Positions 32,317 through 43,938 of a DNA stretch of 64,000 nt are shown one piece after another (the first letter of the stretch is position 1; every line of letters starts with the position of its first letter). Where the stretch lies: NCBI GenBank assembly GCA_027627225.1, contig JAPFQT010000162.1:227001-291000 (forward strand). Direction: 5' to 3'. The notes under the pieces were generated by a model. The model had not been told where the DNA came from. It did no database searches and was given only the letters and a program-made list of their open reading frames with translations. Made by a program: the position numbers and the translations under genes. The stretch comes from Congeria kusceri (Eukaryota > Mollusca > Bivalvia > Myida > Dreissenidae).

Positions 32317-32708
32317 ACAGTGTACCAGAACACCCGTGATATTCGGGGTGTTAAATTGTTCTTTTATAAGTACAAATTAAGTACTGATGTTAATTTTCAG
32401 TACCGTAATACTCATGTTCATTATTACTTATTTCTATGTTTTATTATTACATTTTAAGAACTGATGTTAGTCATCAGTACTGTAATACTGGGAAAATGAA
32501 GTTGCAAAAGTCTGATGTCTGTTGCAAGGACAAAACCATACATCAATTGTCGGTTTCAGCCTAAACCGAAACTCTTAATGTCTGTTGTTCAGTCGGGAGT
32601 ATTTCATTTTGCATGGGTCAATTAGTGGACGATAAGTTCCATTTTAGGCTTCAGCCTTACAAATGAAAGTGGGAGGAGTGTAGTAATAGTATGTTCTTCT
32701 AGTCTCCA

Positions 32709-33182
32709 GGTTACGCATGCGCAAATAAATTCCTTCATTGTTACATATAAAATATTCAATGTTTGATCTCAATTTCCACCATGACCAAGCGACTTCCCAA
32801 TATATCACGATACATTGTTGGAAAGATAAGGCCATAACCTTTTGAAAAAACAGTCAAAAATTTATATACGTTGTAACTCAAATATTTACCTTAGAATAAA
32901 CACACCGGTTTTGACAGGCATGGGGGCTGCCATTTTGTGCATGAATACATCGGCCAAAAGTTATGAAGCTGGGTACCATTTAAGATAAAGTAATCCCTAA
33001 AACTGTTGTTTTTTTCTTATTTCTTACATATATACCTTTAAATTGATACCAAAACATATCATTTAAACTGTATTTTAAAAATCATATGCATTATACACTG
33101 AACCCTATGTGTTTATTATCTAACTGACAGCCTGAGGATGTAACCCTGAGGATGTGACTTCCGTTTTAGTGTAATTTGACCT
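32709..33182. repeat. Direct repeat, left copy, about 474 bp
   Basis: It runs from GGTTACGCATGCGCAAAT through CATGACCAAGCGACTTCCC and GCATGGGGGCTGCCATTTTG to GATGTGACTTCCGTTTT-GTGTAATTTGACCT. The copy at 36515-36986 matches throughout with scattered substitutions and small indels. Together they bracket 3.3 kb with transposase and endonuclease ORFs. Confidence 0.85.
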
Positions 33183-33913
33183 TTAAGAGAACCGAACCCT
33201 TTCAAATTTGAATAAAAACCACATTTGTCATAAATCTGATCTATTTCGAGAAAGAACATGAAGTCCTATCACACTGATGTAAGGATTTATTGGAAAAAAA
33301 TAAAGTTGAAAATGCCACATATAAAGGCGTTGTGAGACAAGAATTTTGACAGAAAAAATATACTTAGGTACATCTTGGAAAACATTATTTTAACTCAGAA
33401 TAAAGCAAAACTTTGAGTTTTGATAGGCATGGCATACACTATATATTATATAAGAAGTGAAAACAATCTTCATTGGAATTCTGAATGTTATAGAACAGGA
33501 TTTTAGCTGTTTCGTGCCAAAAAAAATTCTGCATTTTTGGGGAGTAAAATCCATTTAAAAGTAGCATTTCAGATGCCATTTGACCCCAGAGTAGGGTTTG
33601 TTTACATAGCAATCAACAGAATTTACCTCCTGACACACAATAAACAAAAACATGACGCCTAAATGTCAATGCCAGGTACTAAATAACAGTCTTGTGTCAC
33701 ACCTGAACCTGTGGGTGAGGTGTGAAATCCTTCTAGGCCAGTCTCCAGCAATCTTCAGTCTGTATCCAGTACTCTCTGCTGTGTGATCTGTGAAAATAAG
33801 AAGGTCTTCTGTGCATGTTTACTTATTATTGTGTTTACTAGTGTAAGTTAGATATAATTAGTGTACATATACAATCATTTACGTAGTTTTTTATTGCGAT
33901 AAGGTTAGTCGCT
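33183..33913. other. Left interior of the transposase-bearing element
   Basis: No frame or repeat was recognised. It presumably holds the promoter side of the transposase gene. Confidence 0.35.
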
Positions 33914-35877
33914 ATGCGGGCTACAAAGCATCGAGCTCAATTGCGAAAAGTTTGGTTCAAAAAGGGCCCGGGAGTCCCAACAAGGGTAAAACTCTTTCTT
34001 TTCCTACTGTTGTTGATAAGAAGTATGTGAGGTTGGAAAAGAAATAATTTGATAGTAGAATACATGACAATAACAATGTACTAACCTTCAAAGATACCGA
34101 TGGTACGGACACGACTGTGTCAGCGTTACGACCCCGTCCCAATGCCCCAATGTAGTTGATGAGTACAGTAGTTTTGATGACTCGTCACTTCATCCAGACT
34201 TGTATACCAATAAGTTGATGGTTCTGGCTGAGGTCCAGGTTCTGGCTGAGGTCCAGGTTCTTTTCAACACTGTATTTAAAGAACATACTCAAATTAAACC
34301 TAACTGTGATGGCGATTCAAATTTTGATGCCGCTAACTCCATTAAGTGGGGTCTAGGTTGGCGTGAGCGGCTAAAGTGTACAAAATGTTCATACATTAGC
34401 AAGTATCGCAATCTTTACGAGGAGGCTGATAGTAAAAAAGGTCGTGGTAGGCGTGCCGCAAAGATAAACATAGGCCTTCAGCTTGGTCTGTGCACTACAC
34501 CAATCAGCAATACCGGTTTGCGCAAATTTCTGAACACTAATATAATAGCCCCCACCCAGTCCTCCATGCAAAGGTTAAGTAACAAAGTTAATGAAAAGGT
34601 AGAAAGTGTCAATGTTCAAGACATGCATGAGCAAAGAGTGTCCCTTGTGAAGGAAAATGCCCTAATAGGTCAAAAAAATGCCAAAACTGTAAATGTGGAG
34701 GGCGACTCGTGCTACAATAACCCCATGTTCAATTCCGACTCGACCCCATTTCAGGCAGGGTCTATCGCGACAACCACGTTTTGTGAAAATAACACTAAAG
34801 ACAAGAAAATTGTAGGAGTACACATTGCCAATAAACTGTGTATGATTGGAGCTCGCTTGCGAAATAAGTCGAACAATGTTGTTTGTCCAAACCATAGGGG
34901 CCATTGCTCCGCAAATGTATCCGAATCAGATCAAATAGGTAACGAAGGTAAATGGTCTGAAATTGTGTCCCGCAACATATCAAATGATGTTCAAATAGCT
35001 GGTTATACTGGTGATGGTGACTCTAGGAGTCATGCTGGTGTGAGCGAAGGGAATGAACATAAACTTGAACACTTTAAAGACATATGGCACTTAGGAAATT
35101 CATTGAAGCGTGCTGTTTACAAAGCCAACTTCAGTTCAAATATGTTCAAAGGGTCTTCAAACACAAACATTAAGAATCGCTTTGCTCTTTCAATAAAACA
35201 ACTGTGTGTGGCAGAGTTAAAGACAGTCCACAAGGTTTACAATGGTGACCTAAACAAAATAAAACAATGTATGCCCAAGGTAGCCGATGCAATTGTTTCT
35301 TGCTTTGGTGGGTATTGCGGCGAGCCCTGCAAAGCAGCTAGTTTAGTTTGTTGTGGTAACTACCGACAGGCTAAATACTTCGTGCCAATGAATGCTAAAC
35401 TAAGAATGACAGAGGGTGATAAGGCATTACTTTTAAAATGCATGGCCATTATGCTGTCTCCCTCAGTACTTGATCAAACCGAATTTTTAACCACTACACA
35501 AAAGTGTGAGGCCGTGAATCGATCTTACCAGACAGTTAACCCAAAAATGATAACTAACCCTAGGAACTTTGCCGGTAGGATTCACGGCCAGGTTCATAAA
35601 CTAAACAATGGTTACGCAGTGTCGATATTGATTAAAACCAATCTCTCTCGGGGCCACCCTTACAAAAGGTTCCACGGTCATACGTAAAATACGGAAGACC
35701 GATCAAAGAACCCAAAGGCCGAATAAATGGGTAATTGATAAACGCAAAACTACTAGGTACGCGACACGCCAGAGACGGTATAAATTACATGGACATTTGC
35801 ATTATTCTAAGGGTCGCACTGACATGGTACACGTCGTCAGAAGTTCTAGACATTTACGAGACCACAGTTATGTATAA
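33914..35877 (+). pseudogene. Mutator-like transposase, frameshifted at both ends
   Basis: The intact core (open 34200-35687, 495 codons) shows a CxxC pair (C60, C63) after GLGWRERLKC. It has the first Asp in NVEGDSCYNN (D169), a second in GYTGDGDSR (D272/D274), a Cys/His cluster VVCPNHRGHC, and a likely catalytic Glu in QKCEAVNRSYQ (E437). This is the Mutator-like transposase domain common in invertebrate genomes. Upstream, MRATKHRAQLRKVWFKKG (from 33914), LSFPTVVDKKYVRLEKK (then TAA) and VVDEYSSFDDSSLHPDLY lie in different frames. Downstream, a shift near 35655 would continue as KGSTVIRKIRKTDQRTQRPN to a stop at 35875-35877. An 18-bp tandem duplication (34219-34254) adds an extra LAEVQV. 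The gene is probably dead. Confidence 0.85.
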
Positions 35878-36100
35878 ATAGAGAATACTAGATTAGTGTT
35901 GAATAACGATAGGTTTATTTAGCGAGGCTTAGAAAACCTGGACCACGAGCCTTGTACTGGTATATATGTATAGATCTGCCTTCATTTGCTGTGTTTTATG
36001 CATACATTTCAGCTGAATGCCTGATTTTAGTACAATTACAAAATAAAATATGAACTTTGTAGGATCTGTTAACTTCGCAAATTAGGAAAATTGCTATGAT

Positions 36101-36565
36101 TCAAAGAAGGCAGGTCGGATGGTCATCATGGCCAATGCATCGGCCAGTGCGGACACAAACTTTGCGGGCATTATTAACTGTTACAGGTTCTAAAACTAAA
36201 TGATAAGGATTGCAACACAAAGTATTATGAAATAAATGAGATAATTGTTGAGACTCGTGCAAATAATTGGCAAAATGAAACTGAAAAACAACACGGTGAA
36301 CACAATGGGTCTTGGATGGTGACTCTGGTGGACATTTTGCTTTAACTTTCCCATATCTACTCCTCTCATGTCCACTAGAGCAACCATCCCATAAAATACA
36401 GCCTTTAATGGTGTCAAGTTGGCATCTGGCAGTGATTCTCTTCATTACAGTGCGTTTGTAGGCATCAATTTTCAAATTTTTTGCAGACGACAAATCTAAC
36501 CGAAAGTTCTTAAAGGTTATGCATGCGCAAATAAATTCCTTCATTGTTACATATAAAATATTCAA
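36101..36565 (-). CDS. His-Me finger (I-PpoI type) endonuclease ORF
   Basis: The family nicks DNA with a His-metal site held by two zinc clusters. The open frame has 154 codons. The real start may be Met41 (MKRITARCQLD), because the first 15-17 codons overlap the flanking direct repeat. Motifs are CILWDGC, RYGKVKA, HCVHRVVF, SHLFHNTLCCNPYHL (predicted catalytic His110), VNNARKVC (metal-binding Asn131) and GRCIGHDDHPTC. Compared with I-PpoI, the first zinc cluster lacks one cysteine, since Phe112 stands where Cys is expected. The ORF is tail-to-tail with the Mutator-like transposase within the same pair of direct repeats, so it may be an accessory gene of that element. Confidence 0.75.
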   Translation of the reverse strand: MNILYVTMKEFICACITFKNFRLDLSSAKNLKIDAYKRTVMKRITARCQLDTIKGCILWDGCSSGHERSRYGKVKAKCPPESPSKTHCVHRVVFQFHFANYLHESQQLSHLFHNTLCCNPYHLVLEPVTVNNARKVCVRTGRCIGHDDHPTCLL

Positions 36566-36986
36566 TGTTTGGTTTCAATTTTCACCATGACCAAGCGACT
36601 TCCCAATATATCACCATACATTGTTGGAAAGATAAGGCCATAATCTTTTGAAAAAACAGCATGTCAAAAATTTCTATACCTTGTAACTCAAAATATTTAC
36701 CTTAGAATAAACACACCGGTTTTGACAGGCATGGGGGCTGCCATTTTGTGCATGAATACATCGGCCAAAAGTTATGAAACTGGGAACCATTTAATATAAA
36801 GTAATCCCTAAAACTGTAATTTTTTCTTATTTCTTACATATATACCTTTAAATTGTTACCAAAACATATCAGTTAAACTGTATTTTAAAAATCATATGTA
36901 TTTTACACTGACCCCTATGTGTTTATTATCTAACTGACAGCATGTAACCCTGAGGATGTGACTTCCGTTTTGGTGTAATTTGACCT
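36515..36986. repeat. Direct repeat, right copy, about 472 bp
   Basis: It matches 32709-33182 in the same orientation. Differences include a missing CCTGAGGATGTAA duplication near its end and small indels. Both copies end at GTAATTTGACCT. Confidence 0.85.
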
Positions 36987-37980
36987 CCAGCCTTCCAGAG
37001 TATAACTACTCTACTTATAGTCAGTGCAAATTTACTATAAAAGCCATATGATCGCCATGGTTGCAAAAGCAACGCGATATAGGAACGTGAACAACGCCCA
37101 AAGGGACGTTGTACGGGTGCGAAAGAGTCGCCGTGAAAATGCACTGAAATGGCTCATGGACCGCTTGGGATTCTCTACGGCGACTCTACTGTGTTCTTAC
37201 TACGACTACGGGGTTCTTATCACGATCTATAACGTCTATGGCGTCCTTGTTTTCGGAAATCTAATTCACCAGGCCTCCTTACAACGTTCATGGCGTTTCT
37301 TTGGGTTTCGTTCTATATACGATCATTACGTTTCTTCCAAGTTTGCGATGCGTTTCTACCGCGTCCCTAGCCTAACCAATGTTTTCATTGGCGATTCGCT
37401 ATTAAACCCAGTCATTAAGTTTACCTTCATTAGTGTATCTAGTCATCAAGATTCGTCATTGTCACAGAGGAAATGGATAACAACACATGGTTCTTGACCA
37501 GTAGCAGCAGCATGCAAATTACCGTCAAATAGCTTTAAGGTCGATTGGAAGAAGAAAGGGGAGTGCAATGCAAGAAAATGTTCTATGGCTTGGTGAAATC
37601 TGTGTTGCAGCCATGGCTGCTCTGCCCCGCCACGGCCACTGGTCTTTGGCATCAGTTGTGCAAATAAGTTGCATTTGGAATAAAATGCAAACCTCACAAA
37701 TAAAATAGTCCGGAAAATTGCTGCGTTTTCTAAACGCATCGCGGACGCTGTATGGTCGCAGGGCCGTGCAAACGCCATGATCGCAGTAGAGTCGTCGAAG
37801 ACACGCCAAAAACGGAGTGTGGTCGCCGTGGGTTCGCCAATTACCGCCGTGAGGACGAAGTGTAGACGCAATAAAACGCTTCGTGCTAAGGTCGTGGCTG
37901 CAAGGCCGTGTACACGCACAGAACACAGACAGCAGGACCCCGGTGTGAGGAAGGTCAAAATTTGGAATGATTAAAGACAA
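36987..37980. other. GC-richer unexplained segment
   Basis: This block has visibly higher GC than its surroundings and many CG dinucleotides. Frames of 150-170 codons are open on both strands (37024-37497 +, 37446-37958 and 37525-37980 -). None has a motif I know. The + strand carries recurring GGCGTCC/GTCGCCG/ACGACG patterns. It could be an old gene or transposon remnant. Confidence 0.3.
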
Positions 37981-39526
37981 TGCATTGGCGTACTACATGC
38001 GACTATCGGCGTTTTCCAAAAATGACTGTCGCAATAAGGACGCCAGTCAGGTGTGACGGCGGTATAACGTTCAACGTGTTGATTTCGATAATGCTTGTCA
38101 TTATGCCAATCAAAACATGTTCTGTGCCAAACCTCTTAATTCGTATATGGGTGTATTAATCACCACTAGTTTAAGCATGATACACTAATGGCCTATTGTG
38201 GCGAATAATCAATTGTGTTTATGAAATGTTTGGTCTCTCCATGGGGCATTCCACCATTATCTGCAATCTGTTCTCTCAGCTGACTGAGCAATGGCTTAGT
38301 GCACTGTTTCGATTTCAGGAGTGTATTGATCTCAGCTTATAAGGGTCGCCACACTAAGTCCACATTGTGACCAAAGCATGGCACAATACAAAGGAATAAA
38401 ATACCCCAGATTTAGGGGGGGGGAGTCAAATAATTAAGGATTAAACTAGGCCTTTAAATAATGATACGAATAGTACATTCTATTGTAACAGAAACAAGAT
38501 GGCCAAAGTGGCCCTATGTCGCTCACCTGATTGTAACAAAAAAGCAGGTCATGGAGTAACAATATCGCATGTGAGTATTCAACAGACAGGGTCTTCGTTC
38601 AGTTGATTGCAGCAATCAGCAGCTTATCCAAAAAAAATAGTTTATTGTTACTCCTCAAGCTCATTTGCGCACAAAAACAATATAGATATAACAGTCATTG
38701 TAGGTGAAATACTGTTTTTATTGAAGCGAACATTGTGGAGGGCAACAATGCAAAACTACACTGAATGCCAGATATTGATGCGTTATGCGTTAGAAAAGGT
38801 CTAATGCTTTCTCTTCAAAACATTGCGGTGAAGATATAGATTTTAAGTAGCATAATGTACAGAGTTTTGTGTAAATTGCTGACAGGAACTAGCGGCTATA
38901 ACTGATCTCGTGTGTTCTATTGTCAATATGTATCTTGCATAATACAGTCATTAAAGGATTATATAATGAAGTGTATATGGATGAAAAAAGAAAAGGCTTT
39001 AAGCAGTTTTATTTCGAGGATTTATTTTTACTTTTAGCGTTTAATTTTACATTTAAGTTTACTAGTCAAAGGCATTGGCCAACGTTGATAAATTATAAAA
39101 TGATTTTGTGTTGCATTCAAGCATCTGAATGGCCATAAAGGCTATATGTATTTGTGCCTGTTCATATATTGACCCACATCATACATGAGCTATCAATAAG
39201 ATAGCAAACGTGGGAAAATCTTCCAGAAATGAAAAAATCCTCCCTGTGTCGTTGTTTAACAACTAATAAGTCAGTCTGACTTTTAAAAATGCTTTAAAAA
39301 AAAAAAATCCTAAAGAAAACTATAGTAGAAGTGTCAAAGTTTCCCTGAACACACGTTCTTGATTTAGAACCCCCGTAATCAGGTCAGCACTATATTTAAC
39401 AAAAATATATAATGCTACCAAATGTTTCAAGCATGCATATTGATGCTGAGATATATGTCTTTCAAAGTATATATAGATTTGCGTGATTGTGAGTACATTT
39501 AAAATGAAGAAATGCTTGCGTAGTTA
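37981..39526. other. No gene seen
   Basis: There is a short end of the bivalve repeat (ACAAGATGGCCAAAGTGGCCC and GCTCACCTGA, 38490-38530), a G run at 38416-38424, and AT-rich sequence. Confidence 0.4.
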
Positions 39527-39765
39527 GTGATCCATTGTTATCCACCTGAAAATTAACTGTAAATGATTTATTCCCGAGGATCAGCTGGAAATGCATCACT
39601 TCAAAAAAAAAACGTGGCCAAACATTGCTGTGCAAAAGGCAATTTCATTGGGCGCAGAAGGGCTGATATTGTATTGTTCGGAAGGTCATTTGAACGTGAC
39701 CTGTTATACGATGTCTTCAGATCCTAACAATGTTAGGATTTGATTTTAATGAGATTGCGTTGAAT
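39527..39765. repeat. Dispersed repeat, copy 1 of a direct pair
   Basis: It contains TTATTCCCGAGGATCAGCTGG, AAGGCAATTTCATTGGGCGC, TATTGTTCGGAAGGTC and TCTTCAGATCCTAACAA. The same string of motifs is at 41761-41990. Confidence 0.8.
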
Positions 39766-39943
39766 TAATCGCTGTGCAGATTTGAGAACTTATCCTTTAA
39801 ATTTAACAATTGTATCACAGATTGTATAAGTGTCGGGCTTGGAGGTTGCTCAGTGTACATGATATTTAAAACATTACGTTCAGTTGAATATAAGACATTT
39901 ATTAAACGTACCATAAAATCTTATAATAGCTAAGTAAACCTAG

Positions 39944-40213
39944 CTGGGCCCGTATTCACCAACCAATTCTTAGACTTAAAACTTAAGAATAAAGAATATT
40001 CTTAAAACTGCTATGTTCTAAAGAGACCGTTAATTTTAATCTTACCTGGTATTCGCTATCTCTAATTTTAACATTCTATATTTAGGTATATTTGTTAATG
40101 GCATAAACAGCATTGGATCCCGGCATATTTGCATAGCACATAAGGAAGTTTTCTAAGTCTAAGTCTATTCTTTATTCTTAAGTCTAAGAATTGGTTGGTG
40201 AATACGGGCCCAG
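39944..40213. mobile_element. 270-bp MITE with perfect long inverted ends
   Basis: CTGGGCCCGTATTCACC continuing through AACCAATTCTTAGACTTAA is repeated in perfect inverse at the right end, about 36 bp in all. No transposase frame is present. I do not see a clear target duplication. A partial copy of the left end lies at 48868-48935. Confidence 0.85.
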
Positions 40214-41380
40214 ATGGATTTACAGAGATCGGTTTGATGCTTTGTATTTGAAAAGCCGCAACCATGCTCCATGCTGGATTTCACAAGCATGATTTAAACC
40301 GGACACTCAAGCTCAAGATAACTACATGTATATGTAATATATCATGACTTAATCAGCAAGTATTTAAAAATATAAATACGTTTTCGTATAGTTACTATTT
40401 TTAGCGTAAAGGTTAACATTATTCATTTTGTATACAATTTTAATTTTATCATTATTTTTTATAACAATGACACAGACATGTTGCATTATTGGTCTAGGTA
40501 TATATATTAAGAGTTAAACTGACAAACACAAATTAATAAATAAATAAGTAAACATAACAACGCAGGATTTTACGTTGTCTACTTTTTTTATCATGTGCTT
40601 GTCCCACGATTTTATTTCGCGCCAAGTGTTTGCCTATGGTCACGTGGAACTTCGTGTCGGCAGGGATTTAAACCAGCTATGCTGGGACACAGTTAAATCT
40701 CTGCGCGGAGGTTGAAAACAAACATGAAATGCAGAAGAAAAATGTGTAAATTGTAAACTTTTAAGTGTGGGTAATCTGATACTCTGTATTAGAATGTGTA
40801 TATTACAACCTGATAAACAGGATTTGCTAAAACGGTGTGCATTCAAGTATCTATAAAATACATTTCACCCTAATATGTATTAACATATTACTGCAATATC
40901 AATTTTGAATTGGTTTAAACATATTTATTGCCTAAGTAATAACAGCGTACATTTGCACTCAGCCGGCTTTTATTCTTTGGAAATGTAAACGTATTACGTA
41001 ATTGATCTATTAATTATATGCAATATAATTATATCGAGAAAAGTCAAGAAATAAAATAGTTTGGGCATTAGTAATTGAGCTTTATAATTCATCACTTTTC
41101 AAACAAGTTAAAGCTTTGTTACATTTCTATCCAAACTATAGCTTGTCTAAATGTCCACCAGACCGAGCCTCTGTTACTGGCCATGAGAGTGAGTTAGTGA
41201 AAATTTGGATGCATACCGATCTGTGAAATGTTTGACCTTTAAATGCTTTAGAACAAAAATTATACAATATCAATGCATTTTGTTTATTTACATTATTAAA
41301 CATAAAAGTTAAAAGTTAAATATATGATACTATGTTTTGCAGTATCGTATTGTGCTGTGAGCCCAACAGGTGACAAGTTC
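40214..41380. other. No gene seen
   Basis: AT-rich sequence without recognised features. Confidence 0.4.
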
Positions 41381-41578
41381 TTAATTTAATTTAATCACCA
41401 ACCCAGCCCAGCACAAGCTCTTCGCCCTGGCCAGGGATGGGCAAGTGTTGGCCACCTTTACTGTTCCTGGTCTACACTTTCCACATAATGTACACGTGAC
41501 ATCTGCAGACGAGTAGCTAGTCTGTGAATTCTCATCCCGCACTATCATACAGGTTGATAGCAATCTCATTAAAATCAT
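41381..41578 (-). other. Coding-like scrap
   Basis: The minus frame reads DENSQTSYSSADVTCTLCGK, then CRPGTVKVANTCPSLARAKS. Cysteines spaced as CxxCGxC suggest a zinc-binding module, but the frame is isolated and I do not recognise it. Confidence 0.3.
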
Positions 41579-41760
41579 CTCTACTCTGACGCTATTATAC
41601 TATCCGCTGACTGGATCTGATGACTCCGCATTAGAGGTCACGTTCAGATGAACCTTTTAGGAGCCAATCAAAGTGTTGCCTTTATATATAAAAGGCCACA
41701 AAATATATGCACGAAATAAACGTGAACTTTGGATGTTTAGTCGCCTAAGCTACCGCTATA

Positions 41761-41990
41761 TCCCTTGTTATCCATGTGAAAAAAAATAACTTAAATGATT
41801 TATTCCCGAGGATCAGCTGGAAACGCTTCATTTTCATAACCAGTAGCCAACGTTTGCTGTGCAAAAAGCAATTTCATTGGGCGCAGCAGTGCTGATATTT
41901 TATTGTTCGGAAGGTCGTTTGAACATGACCTTCTATACAATGTCTTCAGATCCTAACAACATTAGAATTTGATTTTAATGAGATTAGGTT
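41761..41990. repeat. Dispersed repeat, copy 2 of a direct pair
   Basis: It matches 39527-39765 in the same orientation, roughly four bases in five by eye. A coding-like frame begins immediately after it. Confidence 0.8.
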
Positions 41991-42143
41991 GATAGTGAGG
42001 ACAGAAAGAAGCTGGCTACTCTGTTTGCACACAAGGATGTAGTGAGGAGTTTCCCTGAGTCAATCTGCAACAACAGGCACATAGCCTCCATCATTGTGGG
42101 ACTAGAACTCAACAACAAAATCTTGGTGTTCACAGTGCGATAG
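41991..42143 (+). other. Coding-like C-terminal fragment
   Basis: Fifty codons and a stop read DSEDRKKLATLFAHKDVVRS, then FPESICNNRHIASIIVGLEL and NNKILVFTVR. The composition is protein-like, but I cannot name the family and no upstream exon is evident. It may be the 3' end of a duplicated or transposon-borne gene. Confidence 0.35.
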
Positions 42144-42231
42144 CTCATATTTACATGTATAAGTTTAAAAATATGTGTTTTGGACAATAGCAGGCGTTTT
42201 CATGTATCAAATATTTGAATAAAGACGTGGA

Positions 42232-43790
42232 TTTTGCTCTCCTGAGCACAAAGTGTGCTCAAGGGTGAGCAATTGTGGTCAGTCACCATCCGTTGTCCTT
42301 TTAGTGAATGCAATATATGGAAAACTCATGTTACTTTGGCAGCCTAAAGCCCCTATCAAACTTTGAAAATCTTCCTTTCAGAAACCGCTAGCTGGATTTC
42401 AAAAATATTTTTCACAGAAATGTTTCTTGGGTAACCCCCTATCAATTCCTTCAGATAATTTTGATTTGTTAAAAACATGGCCTCCAATTAGTGTTTTTGT
42501 ATGCCTTATATGGTCTTTGACAATCTTGTCATAGATTCCTTCTTGTACAGAAGTCCTTCAAATTATCGTGATTTGTTAGAAGACATGACCGCCAGAGGGA
42601 CGGGACAATTTTCCTTATATATGTGTAGCTATACTGAAGCCTTTATTGATACAAATAATCAAACAGTCGGGAATGTCGGGACGCTATCTGGAGCTGTCGG
42701 GAAACTGTCGGATCGCATTCGGGAGAATCGAACGCTGTCGGGACTCTGTCGAAATGCTGTCTGGACGCTGTCGGGACATATTCGATCTTCGGCTGAAGAA
42801 TGGCATCTAAAATCGGGAATGTGTGACTGAGGCTTTAACCTGATTTTAAGGTTTCACAGCAAAACAAAACACAAACATTTTCGAGGCGTACGTCGGCATA
42901 GCGGGTGCTTACGGATTTTTCAGTGACACGTGAACTCAGGTGTTTAACAGCAGCGGCAGAGCATTAAACTGGTCATCGCTGTACTTTGGTTTACATAGAT
43001 AGGAAATATTATGAAAACCCAAATGTGGCCACATGTTTATCATTGGTGCCTTTTTTATGTTACACCAGTATGACCTTAAAGAATAAAAAGTTGTTCTAAT
43101 TTGTTAAAGAAATAATTTAAATGTTTTAGCACGTTGTATTGTGTAGATTTTTAAACAAAAAACGTTGTTAACACATGCACTTGCAATATAAAATTGTGTA
43201 TTGTTATTCTAATCTATATCCTCGTTATCAAGTGTTCACAATATTTTGCTCATCTTTACTCATGTTGTCATGTTATCATGAACCGAGTTAGTTAAGAAAT
43301 AATTATTCGATTTATCGTTGCTTATCTACTAATAAACAACGATTAGAATTTATGATGCGTAGGAATTAAACCGCGAGAGCGTTAGTTATGAAGGGATTTG
43401 CATGACATTTTCTGAGAGGGTTGGAAATAGACCAATGAACAGATAATTAGGCGGTGATCCGGACCACCATCTGGCAATGGATCCAGGAGTTTTATTAGTG
43501 GAAGATAGGGCGAATGACTGCTGTGGTGGAGATCGGGGCTCTCCGAGTGTGTTTTTTTAAATATACTTGCAACACTATTCCTTTGAAAACACTGCATTGT
43601 GTACACTGTAAAATGTTATATTTATGGGGCATAGTCGTACAGTGAACTAAACAACCAAACGTAAGTAACTGTTTCTACTTAATTTATTATGATTTCATGT
43701 GAATAAATAAATCAGTACATTTACATAAATGGAAGCTAATTAGCAAATGTCTAAAACAGATACTAGTATACGATCCATTGACCATCTTAA
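42232..43790. other. Repeat end, GTCGGGA-rich segment, otherwise empty
   Basis: At 42235-42300 is a bivalve repeat end (CTCCTGAGCACAAAGTGTGCTC). At 42660-42790 the motif CTGTCGGGA recurs about eight times at irregular spacing, within a 109-codon frame I do not regard as a gene. No other feature was seen. Confidence 0.4.
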
Positions 43791-43791
43791 A

Positions 43792-43938
43792 GTTAAATGT
43801 TAACAATGTCATTATATTTATGTTAAATGTTAACAATGTCATTATATTTATGTTAAATGTTAACAATGTCATTATATTTATGTTCAATGTTAACAATGTC
43901 ATTATATTTATGTTAAATGTTAACAATGTCATTATATT
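43792..43938. repeat. 30-bp minisatellite, 5 copies
   Basis: The unit is GTTAAATGTTAACAATGTCA followed by TTATATTTAT, nearly perfect. Because the unit is a multiple of three, the minus frame (MTLLTFNINI repeats) stays open. This is not evidence of a gene. Confidence 0.9.

Noticed and set aside
32709..36986. Direct repeats as LTRs of a retrotransposon
   Set aside because: There is no TG...CA termini, primer-binding site, polypurine tract or reverse transcriptase. The interior codes for a DDE-type DNA transposase.
37446..37980. 150-170-codon minus-strand ORFs as genes
   Set aside because: Open frames occur on both strands in a GC-richer block where stops are rarer. No motif or splice structure was seen.
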